Shown piece by piece: positions 52,353-62,028 of a stretch of DNA of 64,000 bases (positions within the stretch are counted from its first letter, which is position 1; each line of letters begins with the position of its first letter). The notes under the pieces are model-generated. The model had not been told where the DNA came from and ran no database searches. It saw nothing but the letters and a program-made list of their open reading frames with translations. The position numbers were made by a program, and so were the translations under genes. Source of the stretch: Yinghuangia soli (GTDB lineage Bacteria > Actinomycetota > Actinomycetes > Streptomycetales > Streptomycetaceae); assembly GCF_021502675.1 (NCBI RefSeq), contig NZ_JAKFHA010000003.1, positions 404,103 to 468,102 on the forward strand, read 5' to 3'.

Positions 52353-53594
52353 TCACCGGCCGGTCCGCGCCGCGGCGGTGCTGCGGCCGCGGTCGGTGAG
52401 GACGAAGCGGACGTCGGCCGCAAGATTCTCCAGTGCCTGCGCCGGGGTGAGCGCGGCCGGGCCGCCGGCGAGCGCGCGGCTGCCGTACGACGTCGGGAAG
52501 CTCGCGCCGACGCCGAGCGTGGTGCTGCCCGCGGCCTGCAGGCCGAGCACAGTACGCAGGTCCTGAGGCAGCGCGTCCCAGCCCGGGTAGTCGCGCAGCG
52601 GCGCCTTCACCGGGTCGTGGAACTCGGGGACGGCCAGCCGCAGCCCGGCGGCACCCGCGGTGTCGCGTACCTGGTACGCGAACTCCTCACAGGTCGGCGC
52701 GGCGGGCCCGGCGCAGGCCCAGTAGAGCGCGGGCAGCCGGGCCGGATCGCGGACCGCGACCGCGGCAAGCGCGGCGACGGCCTGGCCGAGGGTGTCGCGC
52801 GGGATCATGTCGAGGCGCTGGTGCGGCCCGACTGCGGAGGTGTGGACGCCGGCCAGGAGCATCCGGATGTGCCCGTGCACGCACTGCTGTTCGGGCGTCC
52901 ACCCGGTGCCGGTGTCGCCCATGACCACGGATGGCCGCACCACACATGCCAGCGCGTCGGATGCACTCACCGCGCGCTCCGCGGCGATCTTCGACTCCAG
53001 ATACGCGACCGGCCGGGCCGCACATTCGTCCGGAAGCAGCGCGCCGGCAACCCGCGCCTCGTCCATGTGTTCGACGAACGCGGACGAGATGTGGATCAGC
53101 GGTACGCCCGCATCGTGCGCCAGTTCGGCCATGCGCCGGGTGCCGGAGACGTTCACGCACTGGAAGCTGTCGGAGCTGCCGTCGAAGCACGCGCGTCCCC
53201 CGGCATGCACGACGACGTCCGCTCGGGCCGCGAGGTCGGCCCACACGCGCGAGTCAAGGCCGAGGCGCGGCGCCGCGAGATCGGCGCGTACCTCGTCGTG
53301 CGCATGCACCGACGGCCGGCGGCCGCGCAGCGAGACGACGTGGAAGGCCGGGCGCAGCGCGCGGGCGATGGCCTCGCCGACGACGCCGCTGGCACCGGTC
53401 AGGAGCACGACGGGCGCTTCCTCCGACATGCGGCCGGACATCTCGGGGTCCTCCGTCGGCTCGGGCTGCGCGTCGTGGTCCGGCGCGGGACTCGGCGACG
53501 GCAGGGCCGCAGAGGCCGGCACCGGGACCGCCGGCACGGTGACCGGCATACGAACCGGGCAGAGGGGTTCGGACAGGCGCGACACGACGTCCAC
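52353..53594 (-). CDS. extended SDR / NAD-dependent epimerase-reductase
   Basis: The 413-residue protein has an atypical Pro-rich N-terminus of 50 residues, then a Rossmann fold: VVLLTGASGVVGEAIARALR, DVVVHAGGRACFDGSSDSFQ, CVNVSGTRRMAELAHDAGVP and the catalytic YLESK. This is the extended SDR type, close to reductase domains of polyketide/peptide systems and male-sterility-like proteins. A later start at MSGRMSEEAP would remove the Pro-rich segment. The substrate is unknown. Confidence 0.8.
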   Translation of the reverse strand: MDVVSRLSEPLCPVRMPVTVPAVPVPASAALPSPSPAPDHDAQPEPTEDPEMSGRMSEEAPVVLLTGASGVVGEAIARALRPAFHVVSLRGRRPSVHAHDEVRADLAAPRLGLDSRVWADLAARADVVVHAGGRACFDGSSDSFQCVNVSGTRRMAELAHDAGVPLIHISSAFVEHMDEARVAGALLPDECAARPVAYLESKIAAERAVSASDALACVVRPSVVMGDTGTGWTPEQQCVHGHIRMLLAGVHTSAVGPHQRLDMIPRDTLGQAVAALAAVAVRDPARLPALYWACAGPAAPTCEEFAYQVRDTAGAAGLRLAVPEFHDPVKAPLRDYPGWDALPQDLRTVLGLQAAGSTTLGVGASFPTSYGSRALAGGPAALTPAQALENLAADVRFVLTDRGRSTAAARTGR

Positions 53595-53883
53595 CTCGTT
53601 TCACGGGGGCGCCCGCAGGGGGCGAGTGCATCCTTCGGCAACGTAGGCGAGACCCGGACACTCCTGCCACTCGAACGATTACTCGCTGCGATAACCCCAG
53701 GTGGAGTAATCGCCGGGGGGACTCCGGGAACTCGAAAATCCGTGCGAATCGCAGGGCTGGACACTCCCGTGCGCGGCATGCCGGCCGACAATCCCGCGCA
53801 AGGCTGTACGCGGACACCGTGAGGCTGACGACCGCGACAAAAGCGGGGTCGGCCGTCGGCAGCCATGTGCCAGGCTCGCCCTT
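53595..53883. other. divergent intergenic region
   Basis: I see no gene in these 289 bp. CGAAAATCCGTGCGAATC (53733-53750) has a near copy at 60529-60546 (see findings). Confidence 0.4.
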
Positions 53884-54546
53884 ATGGGGGAAGGCACGGA
53901 GGATCAGACGCCGGTACCGGAGCCGAAGGCGCCGACCTGGACACGCCGCTGGCTGCTCTCGGTCGCCGTGATCGCAGCACTCGGCGCCGCACTGCCACGA
54001 CTCATCGGCGACGGCGAAGAATCACGGCCACCGCTGTCCGTCGGCGACTCCGCGACACAGGCGCAGTGGACGCCGAACACGCCTGCACCTATGCCCACGC
54101 TTCCCCCGGTCCCCCACGCACCACGGAACGTCCAGGGGTGCCCGGAATGGATCGACACCTGGGACATCGGCCCGGAACTGACGCCCGCCCAGGCCGCGCC
54201 ACCGGCCGTCGTGGCAGGACGACCGGACTCCGCAGTGGTCTGCCGGTACCTCGTGCCGCCGTTCACCGTATCGAGGCAGGCCCACCTCACCGGCGCCCGT
54301 GCGCTGCCGGACACTGCCGCGTACGTGTCCGCACTCGCGCACGGCGACCCGGTCCCCACCGGCCTGATGGCCTGCGTGACAGAAAGCCCGTACTACGAGT
54401 ACCTCATCGTGTTCACCGGCAGCGAGCCCCGCCGGCAAGTCGTCCACCTGTCCGGCGCATGCCACACCGCCCGCAACAAGGACCTCACCGTCAAGATCGA
54501 TGTGCGCCACATCGCCGCTCTGGCCACGCTCTACGCCACCCCATGA
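53884..54546 (+). CDS. membrane-anchored extracytoplasmic hypothetical protein
   Basis: The 220-residue product has one N-terminal membrane segment (RRWLLSVAVIAALGAALPRL) and a Pro/Thr-rich linker. A folded outer domain follows, with four Cys residues (GCPEWIDTW; VVCRYLV; LMACVTESP; SGACHTARNK), probably disulfide-linked. No family is recognised. It looks like a secreted sensor or binding domain tethered to the membrane. Confidence 0.65.
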   Translation: MGEGTEDQTPVPEPKAPTWTRRWLLSVAVIAALGAALPRLIGDGEESRPPLSVGDSATQAQWTPNTPAPMPTLPPVPHAPRNVQGCPEWIDTWDIGPELTPAQAAPPAVVAGRPDSAVVCRYLVPPFTVSRQAHLTGARALPDTAAYVSALAHGDPVPTGLMACVTESPYYEYLIVFTGSEPRRQVVHLSGACHTARNKDLTVKIDVRHIAALATLYATP

Positions 54547-55025
54547 GCACCCGTAGGCAGGTGGGCGCGGCGTTCCCGCCGTACCAAGCCCGGACCGGCG
54601 CCGTGACCGTCCGCCGGAGCCAGGTGGGGACGCTGGGAGCCGGGCCCAAGGCAGGCAGCGGCGGCTTGGGGGTGTGGCGCGGGCGGTGTGGCATGACGAA
54701 GGTGCGGCCCCGGCCCGAGTACCCGGATAACGGGGGCTGCTTCTTTGCGCAGGGGTCCAGCCGGGTAGCGGGCGGGGCCGGGGGCGGGCCGACGAGGGGC
54801 CGCGTGATGGCGGGCCCGCGGGCTGGCTAGGGGCCACGGGCCTGCGAGGGGCTGCCGCGGCGGGCCCTGCGAAGGCTGTGCCGACAGGGGCGGCGGGGTT
54901 CGCCGAGACGTCGCATCGGGGCCGCGGCGGGGCGGGACCGGGGCCCGTCGGAGCCTGTCTCGGACGTCGGAGCCTGCCTAGGACGTCGGGGCCTGCCTCG
55001 GACGTCGCGCCCTTGGCTGCGCGGG
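54547..55025. other. 479-bp GC-rich intergenic stretch
   Basis: I see no gene. The stretch holds GC-rich hairpins and the 19-bp tandem repeat at 54947-55003. Confidence 0.5.
54947..55003. repeat. 19-bp tandem repeat, three units
   Basis: GTCGGAGCCTGTCTCGGAC (54947-54965) is followed by two units differing at one to three positions (54966-54984, 54985-55003). It lies 22 bp from the stop of the minus-strand phosphatase gene. Confidence 0.85.
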
Positions 55026-57263
55026 TCAGGCTCCGGGAGTCAGGGGTTGTTCGGCCCAGATGGTTTTGCCTTCCGGGGTGTAGCGGGTGCCCCAGCGTTG
55101 GGTGAACTGGGCTACCAGGAAGAGGCCTCGGCCGCCTTCGTCGAGGGTGCGGGCGTGGCGGAGGCGGGGGGAGGTGGGGGTGGCGTCGGAGACTTCGCAG
55201 ATGAGGGTGTCGTCGCGGATGAGGCGGAGGCGGATGGGGCCGGCGGCGTAGCGGATGGCGTTGGTGACGAGTTCGCTGACCACGAGTTCGGTGGTGAAGG
55301 CGGCGTCGTCGAGGCCCCAGGCGGCGAGTTGGTCGGTGGTTCGGGTGCGGGCCTCGGCGACGACGGCGGGGTCGGCGGGGAGTTCCCAGGAGACGACGTG
55401 CGAGGCGTCGAGGGTGCGGGTGCGGGCGACGAGCAACGCGACGTCGTCCTCCGGCGGTTGGTGAACGAGGGCGTCCAGGATGCCCTCGCAGATGGCGTCG
55501 AGGGGGCGGTCGGGGGCGGAGAGTGCGCCGGCGAGGAGTTCGAGGCCGCGGTCGATGTCGCGGGCGCGGGATTCGACGAGGCCGTCGGTGAACATCACGA
55601 GCAGGCTGTCGGCGGGGAGTTCGAGTTCGACGGACTCGAAGGGCAGGCCGCCCAGGCCGAGCGGGGGTCCGGCGGGCAGGTCGAGGAATTCCGGGGCGCT
55701 GTTCGGGCGGACGAGAGCGGGCGGCGGGTGCCCGGCGCGGGCGAGGGTGCACATCCGGCTGACGGGGTCGTACACGGCGTACAGGCAGCTGGCGCCGAGG
55801 GCGGTGGTGTCGACTCCGGCCTCGCCCGCGCCCTCCTCGTCGACGATGCGCATCACCAGGTCGTCGAGGTGGGCGAGGAGTTCGTCGGGCGGCATGTCGA
55901 GGTCGGCGAGCGTGTGCACGGACGCGCGCAGGCGGCCCATGGTCGCGGCGGCGTGGGTGCCGTGGCCGACGACGTCGCCGACCGACAGCGCGACGCGTGC
56001 GCCGGACAGGGGGATGACGTCGAACCAGTCGCCGCCGACCCCGGCGCGTTCGTCGGCGGGCAGGTAGCGCGTGGTGACCTCGACGGCGGTCTGCCGGGGC
56101 AGGCCGTGCGGCAGGAGGCTGCGCTGGAGGGCGAGGGTCGCGGCGTGTTCGCGGGTGAACCGGCGGGCGTTGTCGATGCACACGGCGGCCCGGGACACGA
56201 ACTCCTCGGCCAGGATCAGGTCGTCGCCCTCGAACGGGTCGGGCGTACCGCGCCGGAAGAAGTGCGCGACGCCGAGCACGATGCCGCGGGCCCGGATGGG
56301 GACCACCATCAGGGAGTGCAGATTGAGGAGCCGGGCGCGCCGGGCGGCATCGGTGTCGCGGGCCAGCCAGGGGATGTTGTCGGGGTCGAGGACCGGCACC
56401 AGCACCGCGCGGCCGTCGACGAGGCAGCGTTCGGCGGGCGAGCCGGGGCGTACCGGGGCCGGTGAGCCGACGCTCGCCTGGGATTCACGGTCGTCGCCTT
56501 GCGCCGAGCGCTGTCCGACGCGGCGCAGCGAGATATCGCCGGCCACCGGGCCGGGCGCGGGTTCGACGCCGCGCAGCACGGGTTCGCGGAGGTCGACGGC
56601 AGCGAAGTCGGCGAGCCCGGGCACGGCGACGTCGGCGAGTTCCTGCGCGGTGCGTTGGACGTCGAGGGTGGTGCCGATGCGGATGCCGGCCTCGCTGAGC
56701 AGGGACATGCGCTGCCGGGCGCGCCAGCGGTCCGAGACGTCCGTGACGACGTAGCACACGCCGAGCGGCTGCCCGTCGGCCTTGTCGACGCGGAAGAACG
56801 AGGTGGCGTAGACGTGTTCGTGCTCCGGGTCGGCTGCGGTGCGCCCGCGGTACTCGTGGTCGATGAGCGGCTTTCCGGTGTCCAGGACCATGCGCATTTG
56901 CTCCTCGATTCTCCGGACCGGGAGACCGGGGAGCACGTCGCTGAGGCGTCGGCCGATGCGTTCCTCGCGGGGGATGCCGCCGGCGCGTTCCAGTGCGTCG
57001 TTGAGCCACAGGCAACGGAGTTCGGTGTCGACGAGGGCCATGCCGAGCGGGGCCTGGCCCAGAAGGTGGTCGAGCATGGACCAGTCGGGGAGACCGTCCG
57101 GGCGGTAGGGGTGGCCCCGGTCGGGGAGGCCGTCCGGGCCGCAGGGGTCGCCCCGGTCGGGGAGGCCGCCCGAGCCGGAGCGGTCGCCCCGGTCGGAAAA
57201 GCCGTCCGGACCGGAGGGGCCGCCCGGCGGTTCGGCGTCAGGCCTGGTTCCCGGCGCGCCCAT
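55026..57263 (-). CDS. PAS-GAF-SpoIIE phosphatase with HATPase domain (RsbU/RsbW-type fusion)
   Basis: The 745-residue regulator has in order a PAS domain (LLGQAPLGMALVDTELRCLW), a GAF domain (ALVDVQRTAQELADVAVPGL-like start; VPIRARGIVLGVAHFFRR), and a PP2C SpoIIE domain (RYLPADERAGVGGDWFDVIP; VALSVGDVVGHGTHAAATMG). A C-terminal HATPase_c domain follows (ELVVSELVTNAIRYAAGPIR; DEGGRGLFLVAQFTQRWG). Such fusions set the state of anti-sigma antagonists. A 12-residue repeat (36 bp x 4) lies in the N-terminus. Start MGAPGTRP overlaps the upstream stop by 26 bp. Confidence 0.9.
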   Translation of the reverse strand: MGAPGTRPDAEPPGGPSGPDGFSDRGDRSGSGGLPDRGDPCGPDGLPDRGHPYRPDGLPDWSMLDHLLGQAPLGMALVDTELRCLWLNDALERAGGIPREERIGRRLSDVLPGLPVRRIEEQMRMVLDTGKPLIDHEYRGRTAADPEHEHVYATSFFRVDKADGQPLGVCYVVTDVSDRWRARQRMSLLSEAGIRIGTTLDVQRTAQELADVAVPGLADFAAVDLREPVLRGVEPAPGPVAGDISLRRVGQRSAQGDDRESQASVGSPAPVRPGSPAERCLVDGRAVLVPVLDPDNIPWLARDTDAARRARLLNLHSLMVVPIRARGIVLGVAHFFRRGTPDPFEGDDLILAEEFVSRAAVCIDNARRFTREHAATLALQRSLLPHGLPRQTAVEVTTRYLPADERAGVGGDWFDVIPLSGARVALSVGDVVGHGTHAAATMGRLRASVHTLADLDMPPDELLAHLDDLVMRIVDEEGAGEAGVDTTALGASCLYAVYDPVSRMCTLARAGHPPPALVRPNSAPEFLDLPAGPPLGLGGLPFESVELELPADSLLVMFTDGLVESRARDIDRGLELLAGALSAPDRPLDAICEGILDALVHQPPEDDVALLVARTRTLDASHVVSWELPADPAVVAEARTRTTDQLAAWGLDDAAFTTELVVSELVTNAIRYAAGPIRLRLIRDDTLICEVSDATPTSPRLRHARTLDEGGRGLFLVAQFTQRWGTRYTPEGKTIWAEQPLTPGA
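57085..57227. repeat. 36-bp in-frame tandem repeat, four units
   Basis: Units start with TCGGGGAGGCCGTCCGGGCC at 57085, 57121, 57157 and 57193. On the minus strand they encode a 12-residue repeat around PDRGDPCGPDGL in the N-terminal region of the phosphatase. The length is a multiple of three, so copy number can vary without breaking the gene. Confidence 0.85.
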
Positions 57264-60096
57264 CGCGGCTTCCCCCCTCTCCCCGAGTCGGGGCGTCCCC
57301 GGTCTCCCCCGCTTCGCCGCTCTCCCCCGCTTCCCCGGTGCCGCCGAAGTCGCGCGAGTCGCCGGAGTCGCCGGAGTCGCCGGAGTCGCCGGAGTCGCCG
57401 GAGTCGCCGGTCCAGCGCGCCAGCAACACCGCCACGTCGTCCGCACGTTCGCTGATCCGCCCGGCGTCGCGCACGATGCGGTCGGCGAGGTCGGAGACGG
57501 ACTCGTGCGGCGCGCTCGAGAGCGAGCGGCGGAGCCGGGCGATGCCGTCTTCGATGTCCGTTCCGGGGTTCTCCACTAGGCCGTCGGTGTACAGCGCGAC
57601 GACGGCCCCGGGGGCCAACGGCACTTCCGTGACCGGGTACTCGCAGTCCCGGTCGACGCCGAGGATCGTGCCGCCGGGAATGTCGAGCGGCCGTACCGTG
57701 CCGTCCGGTTCGCGCAGGACCGGGGGTACGTGGCCGGCCCGCACCGCGCGTACCACCCCCGCGTGCGGGTCGAGTTCGAGGTAGCAGCAGCTCGCGAACA
57801 GCCCGGGATCGAGGTCGGCGAGCTGCTGGTTGGTGCTCCGCACGACTTGGTCGGGCGAGGTGCCTGCGGCGGCGAATGCCCTTACGGCGCTGCGGAGTTG
57901 CCCCATCGTGGCGGCCGCCGCGACGTTGTGGCCCTCGACGTCGCCGATGACCAGGGACACCGTCTCGCCGTTGTCGATGACGTCGTACCAGTCGCCGCCG
58001 ATCTCCATGCCCTGGGTGCCGGGCAGGTACCGCGCGGCGACCTCCAGGTAGGACAGCCGGGGCAGCCGGTGCGGCAGCAGCGCGTGCTGCAGGCCGCGGG
58101 CGAGCGCGAACTCCGCGTCGTAGAGCCGCGCGCGCTCCAGCGCCTGGGCGATCAGCCCGCTGAGCGCGGTGAGCACCGAGCGTTCCTCGGAGGTGAACAC
58201 GTGGCGCCGGTCGAACCCGACGATGCAGCTCCCCACCGGCCGGTCCGACGCGATCAGCGGGAGGAACGCCCACGAGCACATGTCGTCGACGGGAATGTCC
58301 GGGTACGCGGACAGCAGGTCCGCCACCGACTCGAAGAAGATCGGCGCCCCGTGCGTCAGCGCCTCGACGCCCGGCAGATTCTCCTCGTTCGACACGCCCT
58401 CGAAGCGGTCCAGGAAACCTTCCCGGTAGCCGGTCTGCCGGGCCAGGAAGAACTTGCCGTCGCGGACGACGTACACCGCCAGCTCCTGGCCGCCGAAGGC
58501 GGACAGCAGCTGCTCGGCGACGACCTGGCACACCTCGTCCACGGTGACGGCCTCGGTGAGCGCGCCGGCCATCTGGAGGATGTGGTAGATCGCGCCGGGC
58601 CGGGCGGGCGCGGCATACACGGGCTCAGGCTCGGGCTCATGTTTGGGCTCGGGTGCGGACTCGGTTTCGCGGTCGGCGGGGCCCGGGCCGACGCGCACAC
58701 CCCCCGGCGCCGGGGGCTCGCGGCCGGCCGGGCGGTCCTGCGCGCCGGGCGGCGGGCCGACGGGGACGACCTTGCCGGTCAGGCCGTACGGGTCCGGATA
58801 CAGCGAGAACGCCAGCCACCGGTCGTGCGGTGTGCGGGCCAGGAACGCGCCGGGCTGCTGGGACAGCATCGCCGCCCGGTAGTGGTCCTCGTACGCCGGA
58901 TCGGCCAACCACGGCAGTGCCTCCCACGGCGTGCGGCCGACGACGTCCTCCAAGCGGGCGTCGACCATGCCCTGGAGGTTGCGGTTGGCGTACATGATGC
59001 GTCCCTCGGGATCGAGGGAGAACACGCCGTCGTGCAGGCGTTCGACCGCCTCGGCCGCGGCGGCGCCGAAGCCGAGGTCGAGCACCACGCCGACCAGGTG
59101 CGTCGGCGGCCCGTGGGCGGGCACCCGTCCCCACACCTCCAGGAGGCGGGTCACACCGCCGGGGGTCTCGATGTGCAGGCGCCAGGCCAGCACGCGTCCG
59201 GTCTCCACGGCCCGGCGCGCGGCCTCGCGGAATTCGCGGCCGCCGCCCGTGACGACGCGTGCGGCGAGGGTGGCCGCGCGGCCGTCGAAGGCCTCGGGCT
59301 CGATGCCGAACAGCCGACACATTTCGGGGTCGGCCTGGAAGGCGCCGGTGTCGATGTCCCAGTCGAACAAGCCGACCCGGATCGGGGACAGCACCGGCGC
59401 CCAGAGCGGGGCGGCGGTGGGTGTGCCGTCGTACTCGACGGGGACGCCGTGGGCGGCGAGGTCGGCGAGGGCTATACCGAGGCGCACGCAGGCGGCGCGG
59501 AGCCGCCTCCGACGCGCGCCGGACAGCTCGCCGCCGGGTGCGGCGGGCCAGAGCAGCGCGATCGCGCCGTAGCTCTCGCCCCGGCCGCGCAGGGCGGCGG
59601 TGGCGGAGGAGAAGGCGTACGGCATGCCCAGGGCCAGTTGCGGATACCGCCGCATCGTTTCGTCCGCGTCGGCGAGGAAGACGATCCGCCCGGTGCGGTA
59701 GGCCTCGGCGGCGGGGAGCGCGCCGCCGACGGGGAGCCGGCCGAAGGGGTCGACGAGGGACACGGACAGCCCGGCGACCTTGGTCAGGACCAGGGTGCGC
59801 CGGTCCGGGGAGCGCAGATAGATGACGCCGCCGTAGGCGCCGGTGGCCTCCACGGCCTGGGCGAGGGCGGTGGACAAGGCGGCGTCGACGGATTCGGGCA
59901 GGACTTCGGCGGAGCCGACGGCGGCCTTGTCCGCGGGGTCACCCGTGGTGTGGTCACCGACGGCGGCCTGCTCCACAGGGTCAACCGCGACGCGGTCCTC
60001 GACGGCGGCCTGGTCCGCGGGGTCACCCGCGGCGTGGTCCGCTCGGTTTCGGACACGGCCCGGCACGACCCCCGGCTCGGGTGCGACACCGGTCAT
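57238..60096 (-). CDS. GAF-PAS-PAS-GAF-SpoIIE phosphatase
   Basis: The 952-residue sensor phosphatase has a GAF domain (AYGGVIYLRSPDRRTLVLTK), two PAS regions (VGLFDWDIDTGAFQADPEMC; HDGVFSLDPEGRIMYANRNL), a second GAF (SAFGGQELAVYVVRDGKFFL; RPVGSCIVGFDRRHVFTSEE) and a SpoIIE PP2C domain (RYLPGTQGMEIGGDWYDVID; VSLVIGDVEGHNVAAAATMG). There is no HATPase. A strong AGGAGG precedes the ATG at 60096. The C-terminus carries a GDS tripeptide repeat. It overlaps the following phosphatase gene, so both are made from one transcript. Confidence 0.9.
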   Translation of the reverse strand: MTGVAPEPGVVPGRVRNRADHAAGDPADQAAVEDRVAVDPVEQAAVGDHTTGDPADKAAVGSAEVLPESVDAALSTALAQAVEATGAYGGVIYLRSPDRRTLVLTKVAGLSVSLVDPFGRLPVGGALPAAEAYRTGRIVFLADADETMRRYPQLALGMPYAFSSATAALRGRGESYGAIALLWPAAPGGELSGARRRRLRAACVRLGIALADLAAHGVPVEYDGTPTAAPLWAPVLSPIRVGLFDWDIDTGAFQADPEMCRLFGIEPEAFDGRAATLAARVVTGGGREFREAARRAVETGRVLAWRLHIETPGGVTRLLEVWGRVPAHGPPTHLVGVVLDLGFGAAAAEAVERLHDGVFSLDPEGRIMYANRNLQGMVDARLEDVVGRTPWEALPWLADPAYEDHYRAAMLSQQPGAFLARTPHDRWLAFSLYPDPYGLTGKVVPVGPPPGAQDRPAGREPPAPGGVRVGPGPADRETESAPEPKHEPEPEPVYAAPARPGAIYHILQMAGALTEAVTVDEVCQVVAEQLLSAFGGQELAVYVVRDGKFFLARQTGYREGFLDRFEGVSNEENLPGVEALTHGAPIFFESVADLLSAYPDIPVDDMCSWAFLPLIASDRPVGSCIVGFDRRHVFTSEERSVLTALSGLIAQALERARLYDAEFALARGLQHALLPHRLPRLSYLEVAARYLPGTQGMEIGGDWYDVIDNGETVSLVIGDVEGHNVAAAATMGQLRSAVRAFAAAGTSPDQVVRSTNQQLADLDPGLFASCCYLELDPHAGVVRAVRAGHVPPVLREPDGTVRPLDIPGGTILGVDRDCEYPVTEVPLAPGAVVALYTDGLVENPGTDIEDGIARLRRSLSSAPHESVSDLADRIVRDAGRISERADDVAVLLARWTGDSGDSGDSGDSGDSGDSRDFGGTGEAGESGEAGETGDAPTRGEGGSRDGRAGNQA
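57361..57405. repeat. 9-bp tandem repeat encoding Gly-Asp-Ser units
   Basis: Five perfect copies of GCCGGAGTC on the plus strand. On the minus strand they encode GDS units in the C-terminal tail of the upstream phosphatase. Confidence 0.9.
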
Positions 60097-60565
60097 CCGG
60101 AACCTCCTGAGCACCGGAACGCGCGGCGCGAAGACATGTCCCCGCGTACGCACACATAGTTTCGGGGTACTCCGTGCGTGGGCCGGTGTCAAGCAGGGGT
60201 GGTCGCGACCTGCGGGTTTTGCGGCGGAGGGGTACGCGTCGAACGCACGGGGACCTGCCCTCGCGGAAGCCGGACCGCCGCGCTGCGGGCGCCTCGGCCG
60301 AACGGGTGAATGCGGCGGCGTAGGGGCGGACCCGTCAGACGATCATGGCTTGTATCCGACGCCCGCGTGGATCCGCGTCCGGTCGGCACTCCCCCGCAGC
60401 GCGCGTTCGGGCCGCCAGGAGGGCCCCGCACCACGCCCGGTTCCACCGGCCGCAGCCCGTCGGACATCGCCGACACCTCGGCGTTCGGGCTCGGGGTCAG
60501 GCGGGTCGCCGGAGGCGCTCGGCGGACGCGAAAATCCGTGTGAATCCGGGCGGTGGTCCGCCACC
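60097..60565. other. 469-bp intergenic region
   Basis: I see no gene. CGAAAATCCGTGTGAATC (60529-60546) resembles 53733-53750. The strong ribosome binding site of the phosphatase gene is at the left end. Confidence 0.4.
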
Positions 60566-61090
60566 ATGGCGGCATGTATCGGCACCTGCCTCACGCGTGC
60601 GTCCCTGTCATCGCCTTCAACACCGACGGCGGCCCGCATCCGTACGCCGTTCTGGCCGGATGACTGCGGGAGCGGGGGGATCGATTGGTGGCCGTTCGCG
60701 GACGATGACATCGCGGTGGACCGCTTCTGCTGCCGTTCTCCGGACGGGGTGGCCTACGCGCACGTCGTGGTCCGGTTGCGCCCAGAAGCCCTGATCCCCC
60801 TGGGCCTGCACCCCGACCAGCCGACCTCGCGCCCCGCCCAACCGTCGCCGCCGACCTGGTGGCATGCCGATGCAGCCCGGCTGCTCGGCTTCCGTTATCA
60901 GCCGCAGCCGCCCGGCTCGGACTTGGTGACCGGCCCCTACGTACCGCCGCCGCGGCGCCTTGCGGTGCCGATCGGCTTCGCCTCGGCGTCAGCGCCAGGC
61001 GTGGGCGTACCAGACGTCGCGGTGGTCGGCGGCGAGCCGCTCGGGCATGGGCGGGACCCAGGGGCAGCGGCCGGCGACGAGGTCGGGTGA
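60566..61090 (+). CDS. hypothetical protein, N-terminus uncertain
   Basis: From about 60660 the frame has strong GC3 bias and reads IDWWPFADDDIAVDRFCCRS, PDGVAYAHVVVRLRPEALIP and HADAARLLGFRYQPQPPG. Before that, a different frame from ATG 60574 looks more protein-like (VPVIAFNTDGGPHPYAVLAG) but stops at 60661. Either the gene starts at 60566 or a frameshift near 60655 joins the two. The last ~30 residues overlap the convergent methyltransferase gene. No family is recognised. Confidence 0.5.
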   Translation: MAACIGTCLTRASLSSPSTPTAARIRTPFWPDDCGSGGIDWWPFADDDIAVDRFCCRSPDGVAYAHVVVRLRPEALIPLGLHPDQPTSRPAQPSPPTWWHADAARLLGFRYQPQPPGSDLVTGPYVPPPRRLAVPIGFASASAPGVGVPDVAVVGGEPLGHGRDPGAAAGDEVG

Positions 61091-61810
61091 CCGGTACGCC
61101 TCCGACTTCCACGCCCCGACCGGCAGCAGCTCGTCAGGATGCTCGGCGGCGCCGACGAACGGCGAACCGTATTCGACGAGGTAGGTCATCAGGGCGGCCT
61201 TGTCCGGGTCGCGGGCGAAGTCGGTGTGCGGGACGTCGAAGACCAGGTGGCTGCCCGCCGCGCTGAGGCCGGTGACGGTCCGGAGGATCGCGAGCGCGTC
61301 GTCGCGGAACAGGTAGTAGAAGAGCCCTTCGGCGATCCAGACCGTGGGCTGCGCGGCGTCGTGCCCGGCGTTCGCGAGGGCCGCGGCCCAGTCGGTGCGC
61401 AGGTCGGCGTCGACGGACCGGCGGCGGCACCGCGCGGTGACGGACGCGTTCTCCAACGCCGCTTCCTTCGCCGCGAGTTGGCCGGTGAGGTCGACCTCGT
61501 ACCAGCTCACGTCGCCGGGCAGGCCGAGGCGCCAGGCGCGCGTCCCGCTGCCCGCGGCGAGTTCGACGATCTGCCGTACGCCGTCGCCGAGCGCCCGCCC
61601 GATCACCGCGTCGCCGAACCGTCCGCGGCCGATGACGACACCGAAGGGGGCGCCGATCTCGCGCAGGTACGCGACCTCCGCGACGGCCCGGCCGCCGGCC
61701 AGCAGATGAGCGTGTGGGTCGTGCAAGTAGGCGTCGGGGCGCCGCGATTCATCGTCGCGGACCACGGACATCCAGTCGCTGGTGGCTTGTACGGCGCGGT
61801 GCTCGTCCAT
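60989..61810 (-). CDS. SAM-dependent methyltransferase (LCMT/PPM-like family)
   Basis: The 273-residue product has the same family pattern as the gene at 42390: RPDAYLHDPHAHLLAGGRAV, VRQIVELAAGSGTRAWRLGL (SAM-binding loop), DVSWYEVDLTGQLAAKEAAL and VWIAEGLFYYLFRDDALAIL. It is cytoplasmic, with unknown substrate. It is convergent with the hypothetical gene at 60566. Confidence 0.85.
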   Translation of the reverse strand: MDEHRAVQATSDWMSVVRDDESRRPDAYLHDPHAHLLAGGRAVAEVAYLREIGAPFGVVIGRGRFGDAVIGRALGDGVRQIVELAAGSGTRAWRLGLPGDVSWYEVDLTGQLAAKEAALENASVTARCRRRSVDADLRTDWAAALANAGHDAAQPTVWIAEGLFYYLFRDDALAILRTVTGLSAAGSHLVFDVPHTDFARDPDKAALMTYLVEYGSPFVGAAEHPDELLPVGAWKSEAYRSPDLVAGRCPWVPPMPERLAADHRDVWYAHAWR

Positions 61811-62028
61811 GGTGCCTCGGTTCGGGTGCGCGGCCGGTGCGGCGGCTTCGGTGGAGTGGGCGGGCCCGCGCTGCGGAATGGCCGCACCGGCCCACCTCTA
61901 CCCTCGCCCCCGCGCTGGGCCCGACCGCCCTGAAGACCGCCCGCGCCGCGCAGATTCACCGGAATGCGTCACGGCGCCCGAGGCGCGACGAGGGCGCGGA
62001 AGCCGCGGCAGCGCAGGTCGGCTCCCGA

